A stretch of DNA of 64,000 nucleotides, taken from the NCBI GenBank assembly GCA_958510875.1, contig OY294070.1, positions 18,157,631 through 18,221,630 of the forward strand, given 5' to 3'. The position numbers were made by a program, and so were the translations under genes. The stretch is from Endomychus coccineus (taxonomy: Eukaryota > Arthropoda > Insecta > Coleoptera > Endomychidae). This document shows positions 1-10,300 of the stretch, piece by piece. Below the pieces are notes generated by a model, which saw nothing but the letters and a program-made list of their open reading frames with translations, ran no database searches and was not told the origin of the DNA. The first letter of the stretch is position 1. Every line of letters starts with the position of its first letter.

Positions 1-1352
1 CCTTTTATGTCCAGCCTCCTCTCTTAAAAAGTTCACGAGCCGCCACTGGTATTGAGTCTAAGTGGCCTTCCAGCTTTGGCTAGAGGTGGGAGTGCCGAAT
101 ATAGCTATAGATACCCAATACGAGCCTATTTTATTTACTATAAATGTCAACAAAGGAAAACAAAAGAAGCGCCCGTAAAAGCCTTCTAAAATGTTTTCGC
201 AAGCATCACTTCAGCTCAAATTCTCAAATGATATAGCGCAAGATACAAGACATTTATAATAACATTCCCGTACTCATAAATCGTTACAAATTTTAATTAG
301 AAATGTACCAATAATTCATTTCAAGGACATTAAATTAATGCATGTGATTCTTAATGCGGTCCTGTCCCATTTTGGTAGTCACGTGCGTTTGTTTATATCG
401 TATGCCTTTGAAATATGAATAGACTATAGATAAGTTTGCTAACTTGTCAACAAGAGTTGTAATATTACGAAAATCTTCGACATAAGAAATATGCTGCGTT
501 AGCATGCATGATGGCTTCTAGTGAATATATATTTAGAAGTGCAAATAACGTTATATGTATATCCAACTGTGCAAATTTATAAATGAATTAGCACTGATAA
601 ATGTTTATTAGGCGTACCACGGCCGAAATTGACTTACCCGTCGCTTTAATATGTTGACACATACAAACCGTCCCAGTGACAATTGTCTTATGGCGAACTG
701 GCGGTCTACCACCCGCCATACATTTGAGTCTTGACAGTTCCGCGCTTTTCCCTGAATTTCAATGGCCCGTCATAGCCAAACGACATAAGTACCCTACTTT
801 TCCCCATAGTCGGCTACGCTATTAATATTTGGATATATATTTAGGATTGTGCTGTCTCTAACATCAGATTATAAACAAATGAAGTGCTTTGTTTGAATAT
901 ATTTTTAACAATTAAACATCAATTCTTTCTAAATTATCTTTGCCATAAATATATTCAAGGATTCTTCATTTCAAGTTCTAAAAATAAACCGTTCAAAGTT
1001 CAAAATAAAAGATGTGATGTTCAACAATGCTCCTTTGTTTAATTCATATCAAATCGAATGCCACAATGACAAGCACTCCAATGCAATATAAATAAGCATT
1101 TATGAGAGATAATGCATTTAGTACGTTTCCACAGTTGCATAACCATATAGAACATAATTTGCACTTCTAGATATACATATATTTCATTGAAAGCATGTGA
1201 TTACTTGAAACTGATCTGAAAGTTCATAAAATCATTATAAGGGAATGAACTTGCATCATAATGATAAGGTTGCTTTAAAATTTCAGTACGTGGTATCGTC
1301 CCTGCTTTGTACGACAGTAAAAAATTAGCGGGAATAGGACAGTAAAAAAAAG
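1..1352. other. non-coding, no gene seen
   Basis: AT-rich sequence with no supportable gene on either strand. Around 665-790 it holds a stretch (cccagtgaca..., ggcggtctaccacccgccatacat) that recurs in the tandem repeat at 10.7-11.4 kb, so at least part is dispersed repeat. If the bleomycin hydrolase gene continues to the left, this lies in one of its introns. Confidence 0.5.
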
Positions 1353-1665
1353 ACGTTGTTATCTGTTCAGCGACGTTTCGACCATATATTTTTTGGTCTT
1401 CTTCAGCGTAAAAATATGGCATACACATAAGAATTGGCACTTTACACTAAATTAAAGTATTATTCATAGTATTAAAATTCACAATTGAAATTGCATCGGA
1501 CAATAAGATCCCCTTTTTAAATGTCATACTATACAGGGAATGTGATCCTTAAAAACAAATTGGTATAAGAAACCAACAAGTTCAGGCAGATTATTAAATT
1601 ATTAATCCAACAACCAAGTTCAACACAAGCTCAATACTATCCATAATTTTTGTCATAGAGTGATA

Positions 1666-2646
1666 CCGGGATATCAAAAATTATCTTAGTCAAGGGTGGT
1701 TGTGGAATCTAAAACGTGTGTCTTACTTTACGTTATCAAAACTTGTGTCATATTAATTAATTTGAAGTTTCTAAAAGTGAGAAATTTCGCAATTTTATAC
1801 AATGTTATAACACTCAGAAGTCTCTAGCGCTTTAGACTCCGAGATTTTCACGTGGCCTATCGAAATTAGAAAGTTCGAATTGTATAAAAACACAATTGCT
1901 TGAACGCCAGACGTCCTATATAATTAGCTACGAACGTAATCATTTTGACATATGGCTCGAGGAGCTCGCTACGCGTCAGTTAGAGTTTATACTTTTTACC
2001 TCGATCTTGTTAATTCGGGGCCGTTTTATGCCCCGTGCGGCCGGCGCCAGTTGTAATAAAGCTAGCTTTAACGCTTTTGGGTATATTTTAGTAGCTAGAA
2101 AATTCCCTTTGGTATGTCGCACACTAGACGCTCGTAGCTGAGACCTGAGAGTACCTGTTTCTATGTTAGTTAGATTTTCCTATTTAATCGACATTTTGGG
2201 GCCCGAGACTATGCTATTTAGTTGGACCCGTTCATAAACTAACGACATGGAGCGAAAACCGCATGCGAAAAGTCCTCGTAAAGACGTTCTATGTTCCGAA
2301 GATTTGCACTTTTCTAACTCGCGAGTTACGCGCTCTTCACGTGAACGTCATTCGATTTATCGAAAATTGACCAATTTAAAACAGTTTTCGACCACGTTTG
2401 TGGCTATTGCAACCTTGTAAAAGGTTCAAAGTTAACATTTCGTTTTACATTCCACAACCACCCTTGACCAAGATAATTTTTAATTTGTAGTTCATTATTG
2501 TTTTACAACTGAAATAAGTAGGTATGAAATTTATAGGTTATTGATGATGTCCGTGTGACAGTGACATAATTATTTCAAACGTAAAGTAAGGCACACGTTT
2601 TAGATTCCACAACCACCCTTGACCAAGATAATTTTTGACATTCCGG
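1666..2646. mobile_element. TA-flanked terminal-inverted-repeat element, copy 1
   Basis: Starts CCGGGATATCAAAAATTATC and ends with the inverted counterpart. Inverted repeats of about 70 bp run inward (ggtggttgtggaatctaaaa / ttttagattccacaaccacc). TA lies immediately outside both ends (1664-1665 and 2647-2648), consistent with a TA target duplication as in the Tc1/mariner supergroup. Length is 981 bp. A second copy lies at 52124-53073. No transposase domain is recognised inside, so it is probably non-autonomous. Confidence 0.85.
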
Positions 2647-2648
2647 TA

Positions 2649-3258
2649 GAATTCAGCCATGAATCTTTCCACTCTGAAAACTTGAATAATATATCTTCCC
2701 TCTTACGTCATAATAATTATCCTAGTTTCTTTATCAACCAGTCTATGAATAATTTTCTTCTAAAACGCCATAATCTTTCAACCAACTCACATCGGAACAT
2801 AATATTACCAAACACGCGAAAAAATTCTTAAAAATGCCTTTTATTCCCAATTTATCAAACAAACTAAAAAAACTTTTTCAAAGTGATGAATTTTCATTAG
2901 CGTTTTATAATTTAAAAACAGTACTACACTACATTGTTCTCAAGGCTTAAAGATAAAACACCAATCTTCAACCAGTCGAATATTATCTACTCAATAAAGT
3001 GTGACTGTGGTGTATATAGGTCAAACAAAACAAAAATTAAGTAATAGAGTTAAACAGCACCTATATGACTGCCAAGAGAAGTATAGAACTAAAGCTGAAA
3101 AAACTCCATTAGCACAATGTTATTTTCTAACTAATCATACCTTTAATTTTAATGACACAAGATTTCTTGATAAAGAGGCAGGTTATGTTAAGCGATGTAT
3201 ATGTGAAATAATACATATTCAGATTACTGACAATATCAATCAAAGAACAACACCTTAA
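2649..3258 (+). pseudogene. Penelope-like RT C-terminus and GIY-YIG endonuclease remnant
   Basis: 2649-2830 encodes a degenerate RT tail (SHESFHSENLNNISSLL...). After a stretch with stops, 3001-3258 encodes a GIY-YIG module: VVYIGQTKQKLSNRVKQH with the Y-I-G core, then HTFNFNDTRFLD and CICEIIHIQ, which match the C-terminal layout of Penelope endonucleases. The reading frame is broken upstream. It lies between the inverted flanks of the same element. Cellular function is unlikely. Confidence 0.8.
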
Positions 3259-3600
3259 TCGGTTACTGTGATAACCACTCTGATAGTAGCGAGATGTCCA
3301 CAGAGTTTGACTTGATGCTGCAATTCTTAATTAATTTCATCAAGTATTTTCCAGCTTTATGTTTTTATTTTTATTTGCCATACATGTAATTTCAACATTT
3401 TAGCAATGATGTTATATTTGGAAGGTTATTTCAGTTGTCTTCTCAAACGTTCAAATTGTAAACTTGTGAATATTGTTATTACATGATCTAGTGAATAATA
3501 CTCTCATTTAAAGTAAACTGCCAATTCTTATATGTATACCATATTTTTAGCCTGAAGAAGACCAATAAATATATGGTCGAAACATCGCTGAACAGATATA

Positions 3601-4696
3601 GGTAGGAATAAGGATGACGTTGAATTAAATAATCATCGAAACTTGAATGGAGTTGTCATACTTTGTGATATTCCATTTTTACACATAAAAACAAGAAATT
3701 TTACTTTGTGTAATAATTATCAAATCACATTTAATTTGTTAGTAAGTGCTAAGTGTAATATAATATGAAATTGATAATTGTACTGAGAATATTGAGAAAA
3801 ATATTTAGATGTGTGGAATAGTATCCACTTGTGAAAAAATCAATGGCCAGAAGAAGTACTGACTAAACGACTATCATAAGAGCTAATAGAACAGAAAAAA
3901 ATTATTATGAGATTGAGCTATAATAGTTTCTATAATATAAAATAGCCATTGCACTAGTTTTAATAACTCTTTGAATATAGTAACAATGTTGCTAGCAAAC
4001 TTTACATTCATAATAAAATGAATGAACCCTGCAATCTGGAACTTACCATTAAGGTAAAAAACGTAGGAACTACTTATTCCTGGATTTTTTATGCACTAGT
4101 TAAATTATCCATAATGTAATGATAGGTTAGGTATCCTTGCAAAAACGACAGTCAGAAAGAAAAAAATTAAAATAAAACGAGATAAAGTAACTTGCTCTAC
4201 ACTTTACATTGTTCTTTTTACTTTATTTCCATTGTCAATCCTTTTCTTTTAGTTTTCAAAATATATGCACAATTTGGATGGCCAAGATCCCAAGAGCAGA
4301 GAAAGAATATGAAGCTTAAAAATATGAATTACTCGGTCATGTTATCTGCTTCATATTATTTTAATTATTTCATCATCATCTTCCTTGTTTCAACTGTTAT
4401 TATATTCCATAAAAAGTACTAAATGAGTTTTAGTTATTTTTCAAAATTATGGCAAGTCATCTTAAAGAATACACCTTTTGTCATTGTAAAATAACCTGAA
4501 CTTTTCAATTTCAATGGCTCACATTGACAGAAATACTTTATACTGCTTCAAGTATTCTTGACTCGTCATTCATTTTAATGTTTATGTATGTAAATTACGC
4601 CCCAATTATACAAGTTCCAGATTTACAGAAAAATGAGGTAACAATTGTTTAGTAAGTAGTACAAACAGAAAAATTATTGATTAGAATACAACTTAC
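3601..4696. other. non-coding interval, likely bleomycin hydrolase intron
   Basis: AT-rich sequence. I looked for the next bleomycin hydrolase exon (catalytic GRCW-type segment) on the minus strand and did not find it. No other gene is supported. Confidence 0.5.
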
Positions 4697-5054
4697 CTTA
4701 TGAGTAAATACATGTTGAGTTTCTTCTAAGACTTTCCTTGACAAGCAAACGTCAAATGGGTCTATTCTTGAACAAACATTCTGAGCCAAAATATTCTTTT
4801 CACTTGCATAAAAGGTTTGTCTTAATTTGTCCAATGTTGTCTTGGTAAGAACTGAATTACAAACACAAAAATTTTTGAAATTATTCATGAATAAAATTGT
4901 GATGATGATTGACAAAACAAGTCACTTGATTCTTGAGGAAAAAATTTGAATTTAGTGAAATTATTTTTCAATCCAAATAAAGACTTCTTCAAAACACTTG
5001 TTGACGTGTTATTTATAAAATTAAGATTACAGTTAGATGCTTACCAGTATCCAT
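4697..5054 (-). CDS. bleomycin hydrolase-like cysteine peptidase, N-terminal exons (partial)
   Basis: Two exons on the minus strand. Exon 1 coding part is 5054-5045 (ATGGATACTG, then donor gtaagc); exon 2 is 4851-4697 (acceptor ttcag, donor gtaagt). Together they encode 55 residues starting MDTVLTKTTLDKLRQTF. The segment NILAQNV...DPFDVCLSRKV and then ETQHVFTHK matches the N-terminal region of bleomycin hydrolase (peptidase family C1B), a cytosolic hexameric aminopeptidase in which this region precedes the catalytic Cys. Exon 2 ends in phase 0. The catalytic Cys, His and Asn exons are not in the window; they should lie further left on the same strand. The first coding exon is only 10 nt long. 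Identification rests on remembered family similarity. Confidence 0.78.
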
Positions 5055-6373
5055 TTTAATTCGGGTGTTATCAGTAAAAGAATTGAAGTTAAACTGTAAT
5101 CCTAATCACTCAAGCAACGATTGTTTATAAATATCTGAAGTATCAACTAGATTCTCCTTGGTAAAAAATGACGAATCTAGATTTATGCTATGTTATACTC
5201 AATTAAACGATTTTGACAGATAAGGGAAGGGAGTTCGACGTCTTCAAATTACATTAATGTTTTACAAATGATCTCTGATTGTCTGATTCTCTGATGATGA
5301 TGATACAAATGAATAATAGAATAATGTAAGAATACCAGACAACAGAACCATTGAAGAGCAAAATACCTGGAAAATTATAGATAAAACATATTGAGGTATA
5401 TTTTCTATGCAAGAACATTTCGAAGAAAGTATTTGTCAACTATACAGAGAACAATAGTCGAATCGAACAGGGTCCAATTCTTGAAGTTGTGCGTATATTT
5501 TCGTATACGACCCCGTTCGCATACAATCAAAACTTGTTATCCTGACAAACATGTTTTTGTTTCATATACGACTAACTTTTCTGGCAACGCTGCAATAAAT
5601 TATTCCTGACAAGCATGCGATTTTTTGTTGCGTATCGTATACGATAAACCTTTCTGGCAACGCTGCAATAAAACAGGTGTCGACGTTTTCGACTTAATAT
5701 CCCTGAAAAAGCGTATCACAGATCACAGAACCAAAACAACCACACATTTCTTTGCATTTCACCACCCGACACCACTGCAATAATTATTTTTAGTAGAAAT
5801 AGACTTCAAGGTTAAGGGCCGGCAATATGTCAAACGAACAAAATACTTTTAATTTAATTTATGAATTAACACAAAGGTCTTACTTTTTACCTTGTCTGAC
5901 TGATCTGATGTTTACACAACGTCTCAGACGGGTCAACTTCTGCGGGTCGTTCAGCAATAATAACAATTTCTTTAACATCATCGATTCTCTATAAAAAAAC
6001 CTATAAAGCTTATTTCATCTAATGCAGCCGTTACCATAAAATTTTAGTAATAATACTCATTAAATGTCAAGGAATAGATTTATTACATTCAGATACATAC
6101 TTATAACATTCATATCTCAACAAATTGAGGGAACTGTCAAAATTTTAATTACAAATATTAAAATTAAATGACTATGCTGAAATTAATAGCAGTTTCGCAT
6201 GCTGCTTACTACACATTGCACTTCTTACAGGATCAGTCAAGAATACCATTATAAAGTTAGTAATTGAATTTCTTCAACTTTCTTATACAAAACAAACTAC
6301 TATTTACTGATATTCGTATATCATTTTTGGTGGTTATTGGAAACTATACAACAAAATTGTCATCTCTATATTT
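5055..6373. other. intergenic interval upstream of the bleomycin hydrolase-like gene
   Basis: Contains the presumed promoter and 5' UTR of the minus-strand peptidase gene and a short tandem duplication (5543-5680). Further right it is AT-rich down to the stop codon side of the minus-strand gene at 6374. No additional gene is seen. Confidence 0.4.
5543..5680. repeat. imperfect tandem duplication, about 70 bp unit
   Basis: Two copies of ctgacaa(a/g)catg... followed by ttctggcaacgctgcaataa occur back to back, differing by small changes. They lie in the upstream region of the bleomycin hydrolase-like gene. Confidence 0.7.
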
Positions 6374-6838
6374 TCATTGAAATTTTCGTTCAACAAGAAC
6401 TAAAGAACCAGATTTATTTTTCTCATAATTATAAACTTTTGCTTTACTTCGATTTGACCATTTCTTTACCTCTTTCTGACTAAGTATCTCTTCTGGAGAT
6501 ATAACTACAGATTTGATATCTTCTTCACTTGGAAGACAAGATTTCACTTCACGCTTGATTACTTTGGGAGTAATATTTGTCATATGCTTATTCACTGTTA
6601 AGAAATTATTTGATGTTCTTAATAATTTAACACCACCTTTTCTCTTTTTATGTTTTCTTTGTTCTACACTGGTACTGCATGGTTCCTTCAATAACTTGGC
6701 TAGTATTTTATCTAAGTCTTTGCCCAAAGCTTCTGCAACATGACTTTGTAATTGTTGCGATACTTTGAATAATTTGAATTGCTCATTCTCATCCTGGTTT
6801 TGCCTCAATGAAGGTAATTTTTTGACTTTTTCTGACAT
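6374..6838 (-). CDS. small basic protein, possibly CUSTOS family
   Basis: Open frame of about 154 residues from MSEKVKKLPSLRQ. The frame extends upstream to a second Met, but tttcag just upstream (6859-6864) looks like a splice acceptor, so an earlier exon may supply the true start. Visible features are an ENEQFKLFKVSQQLQSHVAE block, GKDLDKILAKLL, a basic cluster RKHKKRK, then GGVKLLRTSNNF. The order of a segment ending xxHVAxxLGxxLD and a later G(V/F)xLxxTS resembles CUSTOS (C12orf43), a nuclear protein linked to Wnt signalling in vertebrates. That assignment is tentative. The C-terminus is Lys-rich. The gene is divergently arranged with malate dehydrogenase and likely shares its upstream region. 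Confidence 0.5.
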   Translation of the reverse strand: MSEKVKKLPSLRQNQDENEQFKLFKVSQQLQSHVAEALGKDLDKILAKLLKEPCSTSVEQRKHKKRKGGVKLLRTSNNFLTVNKHMTNITPKVIKREVKSCLPSEEDIKSVVISPEEILSQKEVKKWSNRSKAKVYNYEKNKSGSLVLVERKFQ

Positions 6839-6864
6839 GCCTCTATTTGTCTGACCAACTGAAA

Positions 6865-7306
6865 GCATCAATACATTCCGTAGTTTATAATATTATTAGT
6901 ATTAACTTTAATTTAATCGAGTGTCATGTAATAATATCCTGTTGATTCGTATAAAAATAACAATTCTCAGACCATTCTATTTTAATTGTTTGCATGTTTT
7001 CAAATGAAAAATGTATAAATGACTAATGAACTACTTCATTCATTTCATAGAATATAAACAATGAACATGTAATACGGCCTTCTGTAGATCTATGACAGTT
7101 CCGTATGAGTAGATCAATGGTCCATTTAAATACCGATGCGTAGTAGAAGAATCTCTGTAATCCGTAATTCCCGTCCCGAAAGATTACGTTACGCGTGACC
7201 GTGTTGCGTGTTCGTTCACTTCACTGTCAGCTTGCACGTCAACGTGATTCAAGAGGTCATCCTAAGGTTAAAACTTGTGCAAATTTGAAAATTACACTTT
7301 TGCAAA
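6865..7306. promoter_or_regulatory. divergent upstream region of malate dehydrogenase and the minus-strand gene
   Basis: Interval between two oppositely transcribed genes. The stretch 7150-7260 is richer in CG dinucleotides (cccgtcccg, cgttacgcgtgaccg) than the surroundings, as expected for a housekeeping promoter. No clear TATA box was found. The extent is inferred only from gene positions. Confidence 0.4.
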
Positions 7307-10300
7307 ATGTTCTCCAGAGTAATAAAACCAACATTATCAACTGCCAGAAACTTCAGTACCTCAAAACAGGTTCGTAAATTATTTTTCTTAAATAATATCT
7401 TTTATCCCAGATCCAGAAGGCTAATTTTAGCTTTTATAATCCTTGCTGTGAAAGTCGGACTCCATAATTTTATTTTGGATATGTCGATTTTTTTTAAATG
7501 ACTGAGCTCAAGTAACTAATATAATATATAATTTTCTAGAACAATATCAAAGTTGCCGTAGCAGGGGCTTCAGGAGGAATTGGTCAACCACTTTCATTAT
7601 TGCTCAAAAGAAGTCCACTCATCTCTAAATTGTCTCTTTATGACATAGTTCACACTCCTGGAGTTGCAGCTGACTTGTCACACATTGATACACCTGCAAA
7701 AGTTGAAGGGTATGTTGTAACCACTAGTTATTAACAAATTATGTAATGAATTTTGTAGAGGTTTGAGTGTATACATTTGTTTCTTAATATAGGTACAGTG
7801 GGCCAGAAAATCTTGCAAAAGCTCTTGAATGTGCTGATGTCATAGTCGTCCCTGCTGGTGTTCCAAGGAAACCAGGTAGGCTCCACATAACTTTTTTTCA
7901 ACATCGATATATACTGATTTAATGCTAAGAATAATTCATTTACAAAGAATTTGTGTTACACATTTCTCATTTATATAACAGATATGATATGTCTGTATTC
8001 TAAAATTAAACACTATTTTGTTGATATTGCAGAAGACGTCTGAAGAGTATATTACAGAATGTGAAAAATTGTAAATATGAGTAACCAAATCAAATAATTT
8101 GTGAAAAATAACTTGGCACCCACACTAATTATCTATTCTCCAAGCAGCAACACATTCCTACTTCTAGAATTTAAAAACCCACCATGTATTCCTATAGTAA
8201 TAATCCTCTTAAGTTGATGAATGATCGGTCACAGTAATTGTTAGCTACTTACCGATAAGTATATTCACAGTTGAAGTTATGTATTTTAATTGTATTTGGA
8301 TACAGCTTGAAGATGGCGTAAAACTCGACTAACGAAAGTTACAAATAAAAATGATATCAACATAGTAGTGTTTAAACACGTAGTAAAATGTGAAAAGATA
8401 GAGTTTTTCAAAAGTGCTAGTGCAGTGATTAAGTCTACTACACCTGAAATACAATATATGAATAATATCAAAACCTGGGTCTCAACAATAGCCAAAGAAA
8501 GCAATGCAAGAGGCAAAATTCATATAGCTTGAAAAAGAATATAGAGCTTTGTTATCACAAACGTTATGTTATTGCATTCTAAACTCACTTATAAACTCCA
8601 TCCAGTTGAATTTGATTGTCTTGATGATTTTGTTAGATATAAAATTAGTGATATAATTCATTCTAAATATCTCATTCAAGATGGAAAATTCAAATCTCTC
8701 ATAAACTCAACTAGACAAAAACCGATTAGTGCATCACATACAAATTCACAACATTCTTCAATCAATTTAGCGAAAAAATAATCAATCTTAGCGGGACTGA
8801 ATTTAGTTCTAGGGAAGTAGAATTTTTATCAAAAGGTCCAAAATTTAGTTTTATATGTGCAAAATGTTCCTTATAACAAACTAGAAGAAAGATTTTAACT
8901 CGTTATAAGGAACATTTTGTCCAAATAAAGTTTACAGTAGAAACTGAAATAAACAATTCTATCAACTTTCTCAGATTTAATACTCCCAGAAACAGATAAC
9001 AACAATACTTTTAATATTTATCAGAAAAAACTTGTCAGATACAATAAAAAATACAATTGAACAAATCACTGTAAATAATGGTTATTCATCCCAAATAATA
9101 ACCAAAAGAATCAACCATAAAAACAATAGTTACTTCAGTATACACTCAAACATTAAAATTCAAGAAGATAACAGATTTGTTGGTCTAACTTATTTTGGAA
9201 AAATCACCCAATTCCAAATTAGAACATATCTTATTCAATAATAAAGAAAATCAATAAATCTGGAGTTTATAAGCTATCTTGTCAGTAATGCTATCCTTAT
9301 TATACAATAATAGATAGATTATATAAAAGATGCTTTAGAGTTTCAAAATCTGGTTCCACATTTGCAAATTATTTTTTCGATAATGATCAATCTTTCCCTG
9401 AAATAGACAGTTTACATATAGCTGATAAAGGCTCAAAACAATACCCCACTTCTTAATGATCAAACAGGCGTAATTTATTCACCATTATTTGAGGCTATGT
9501 AATTTATTTATTCCACGAATCTTTGTCCTGATTAGTTAATAGGTATTCGTCATTAGAATGTTAAAACCCACCATATAATCCTATAGTAATGATCCTCTAT
9601 GTTCATGGATGACCGACCACAACAATCCTTTGCTGCTGTATTTATAATTAAAGTTATATATTTTAATTTCTTAATTATATTTGAATACGATCAAAGATAG
9701 TGCTGAAACTGGAGTAACAGAAGTTACAAATAAAAGTGATAAGAACATTTGAAAAGTTTTCTAAAATATGATTAAAGTGATTCGTGAAATAGTCAAAGCA
9801 AGATTTAACTCAAGAAGTTAGAATATAACTGACTTTGGTGTGGTGAGTTTGATTTTTTTATAATCTTGGATAACCACTCCTCGTTGAACAATATGTTTGG
9901 GGGTAGTAACTTTTACCCATTGAGAGAGAGAGGCTTACCCCGTCTAGTGAACTGGATACAAAAGAACTATTCTATTTTTGTTGACGGGGACCTTATTTAG
10001 ACTTCCTTGAATTTACGTATGAATGAAAATTATATCAAGTTAGTTAATATTCTAATTACGTGTTTAATAAGAAACGACTGCGTCCTGCACGTCTTATGTT
10101 TTGGTTACGTGAATAGATTATAGCTGCAAAGGAAAAGACAGGGTAAAAAACCTTTGCTTAAACCAATCAAGCGATCAACCTGCTGTTTCGAATTAGATCA
10201 TAAAAAATCTGTCATAACTACCAATATACTATAAAGCACTTATTTTCTTTAGAACCTCTTCGACTGTGTCGATATTTTACAAATTATAATGACCCTTCCT

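Larger units (their letters stand above)
1353..3600 (+). mobile_element. Penelope-like element with inverted flanking repeats
   Basis: About 1353-1462 (cgacgtttcgaccatatatt... tggtcttcttca) is the inverted copy of 3507-3600 (tgaagaagaccaataaatat... ggtcgaaacatcgctgaac). The arms enclose the remains of a reverse transcriptase C-terminus and a GIY-YIG domain (see 2649-3258). Inverted LTR-like flanks around an RT/GIY-YIG ORF are typical of Penelope-like elements. The copy is interrupted by the TA-flanked element at 1666-2646 and is 5'-truncated, so it is a dead, nested copy. Confidence 0.8.
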
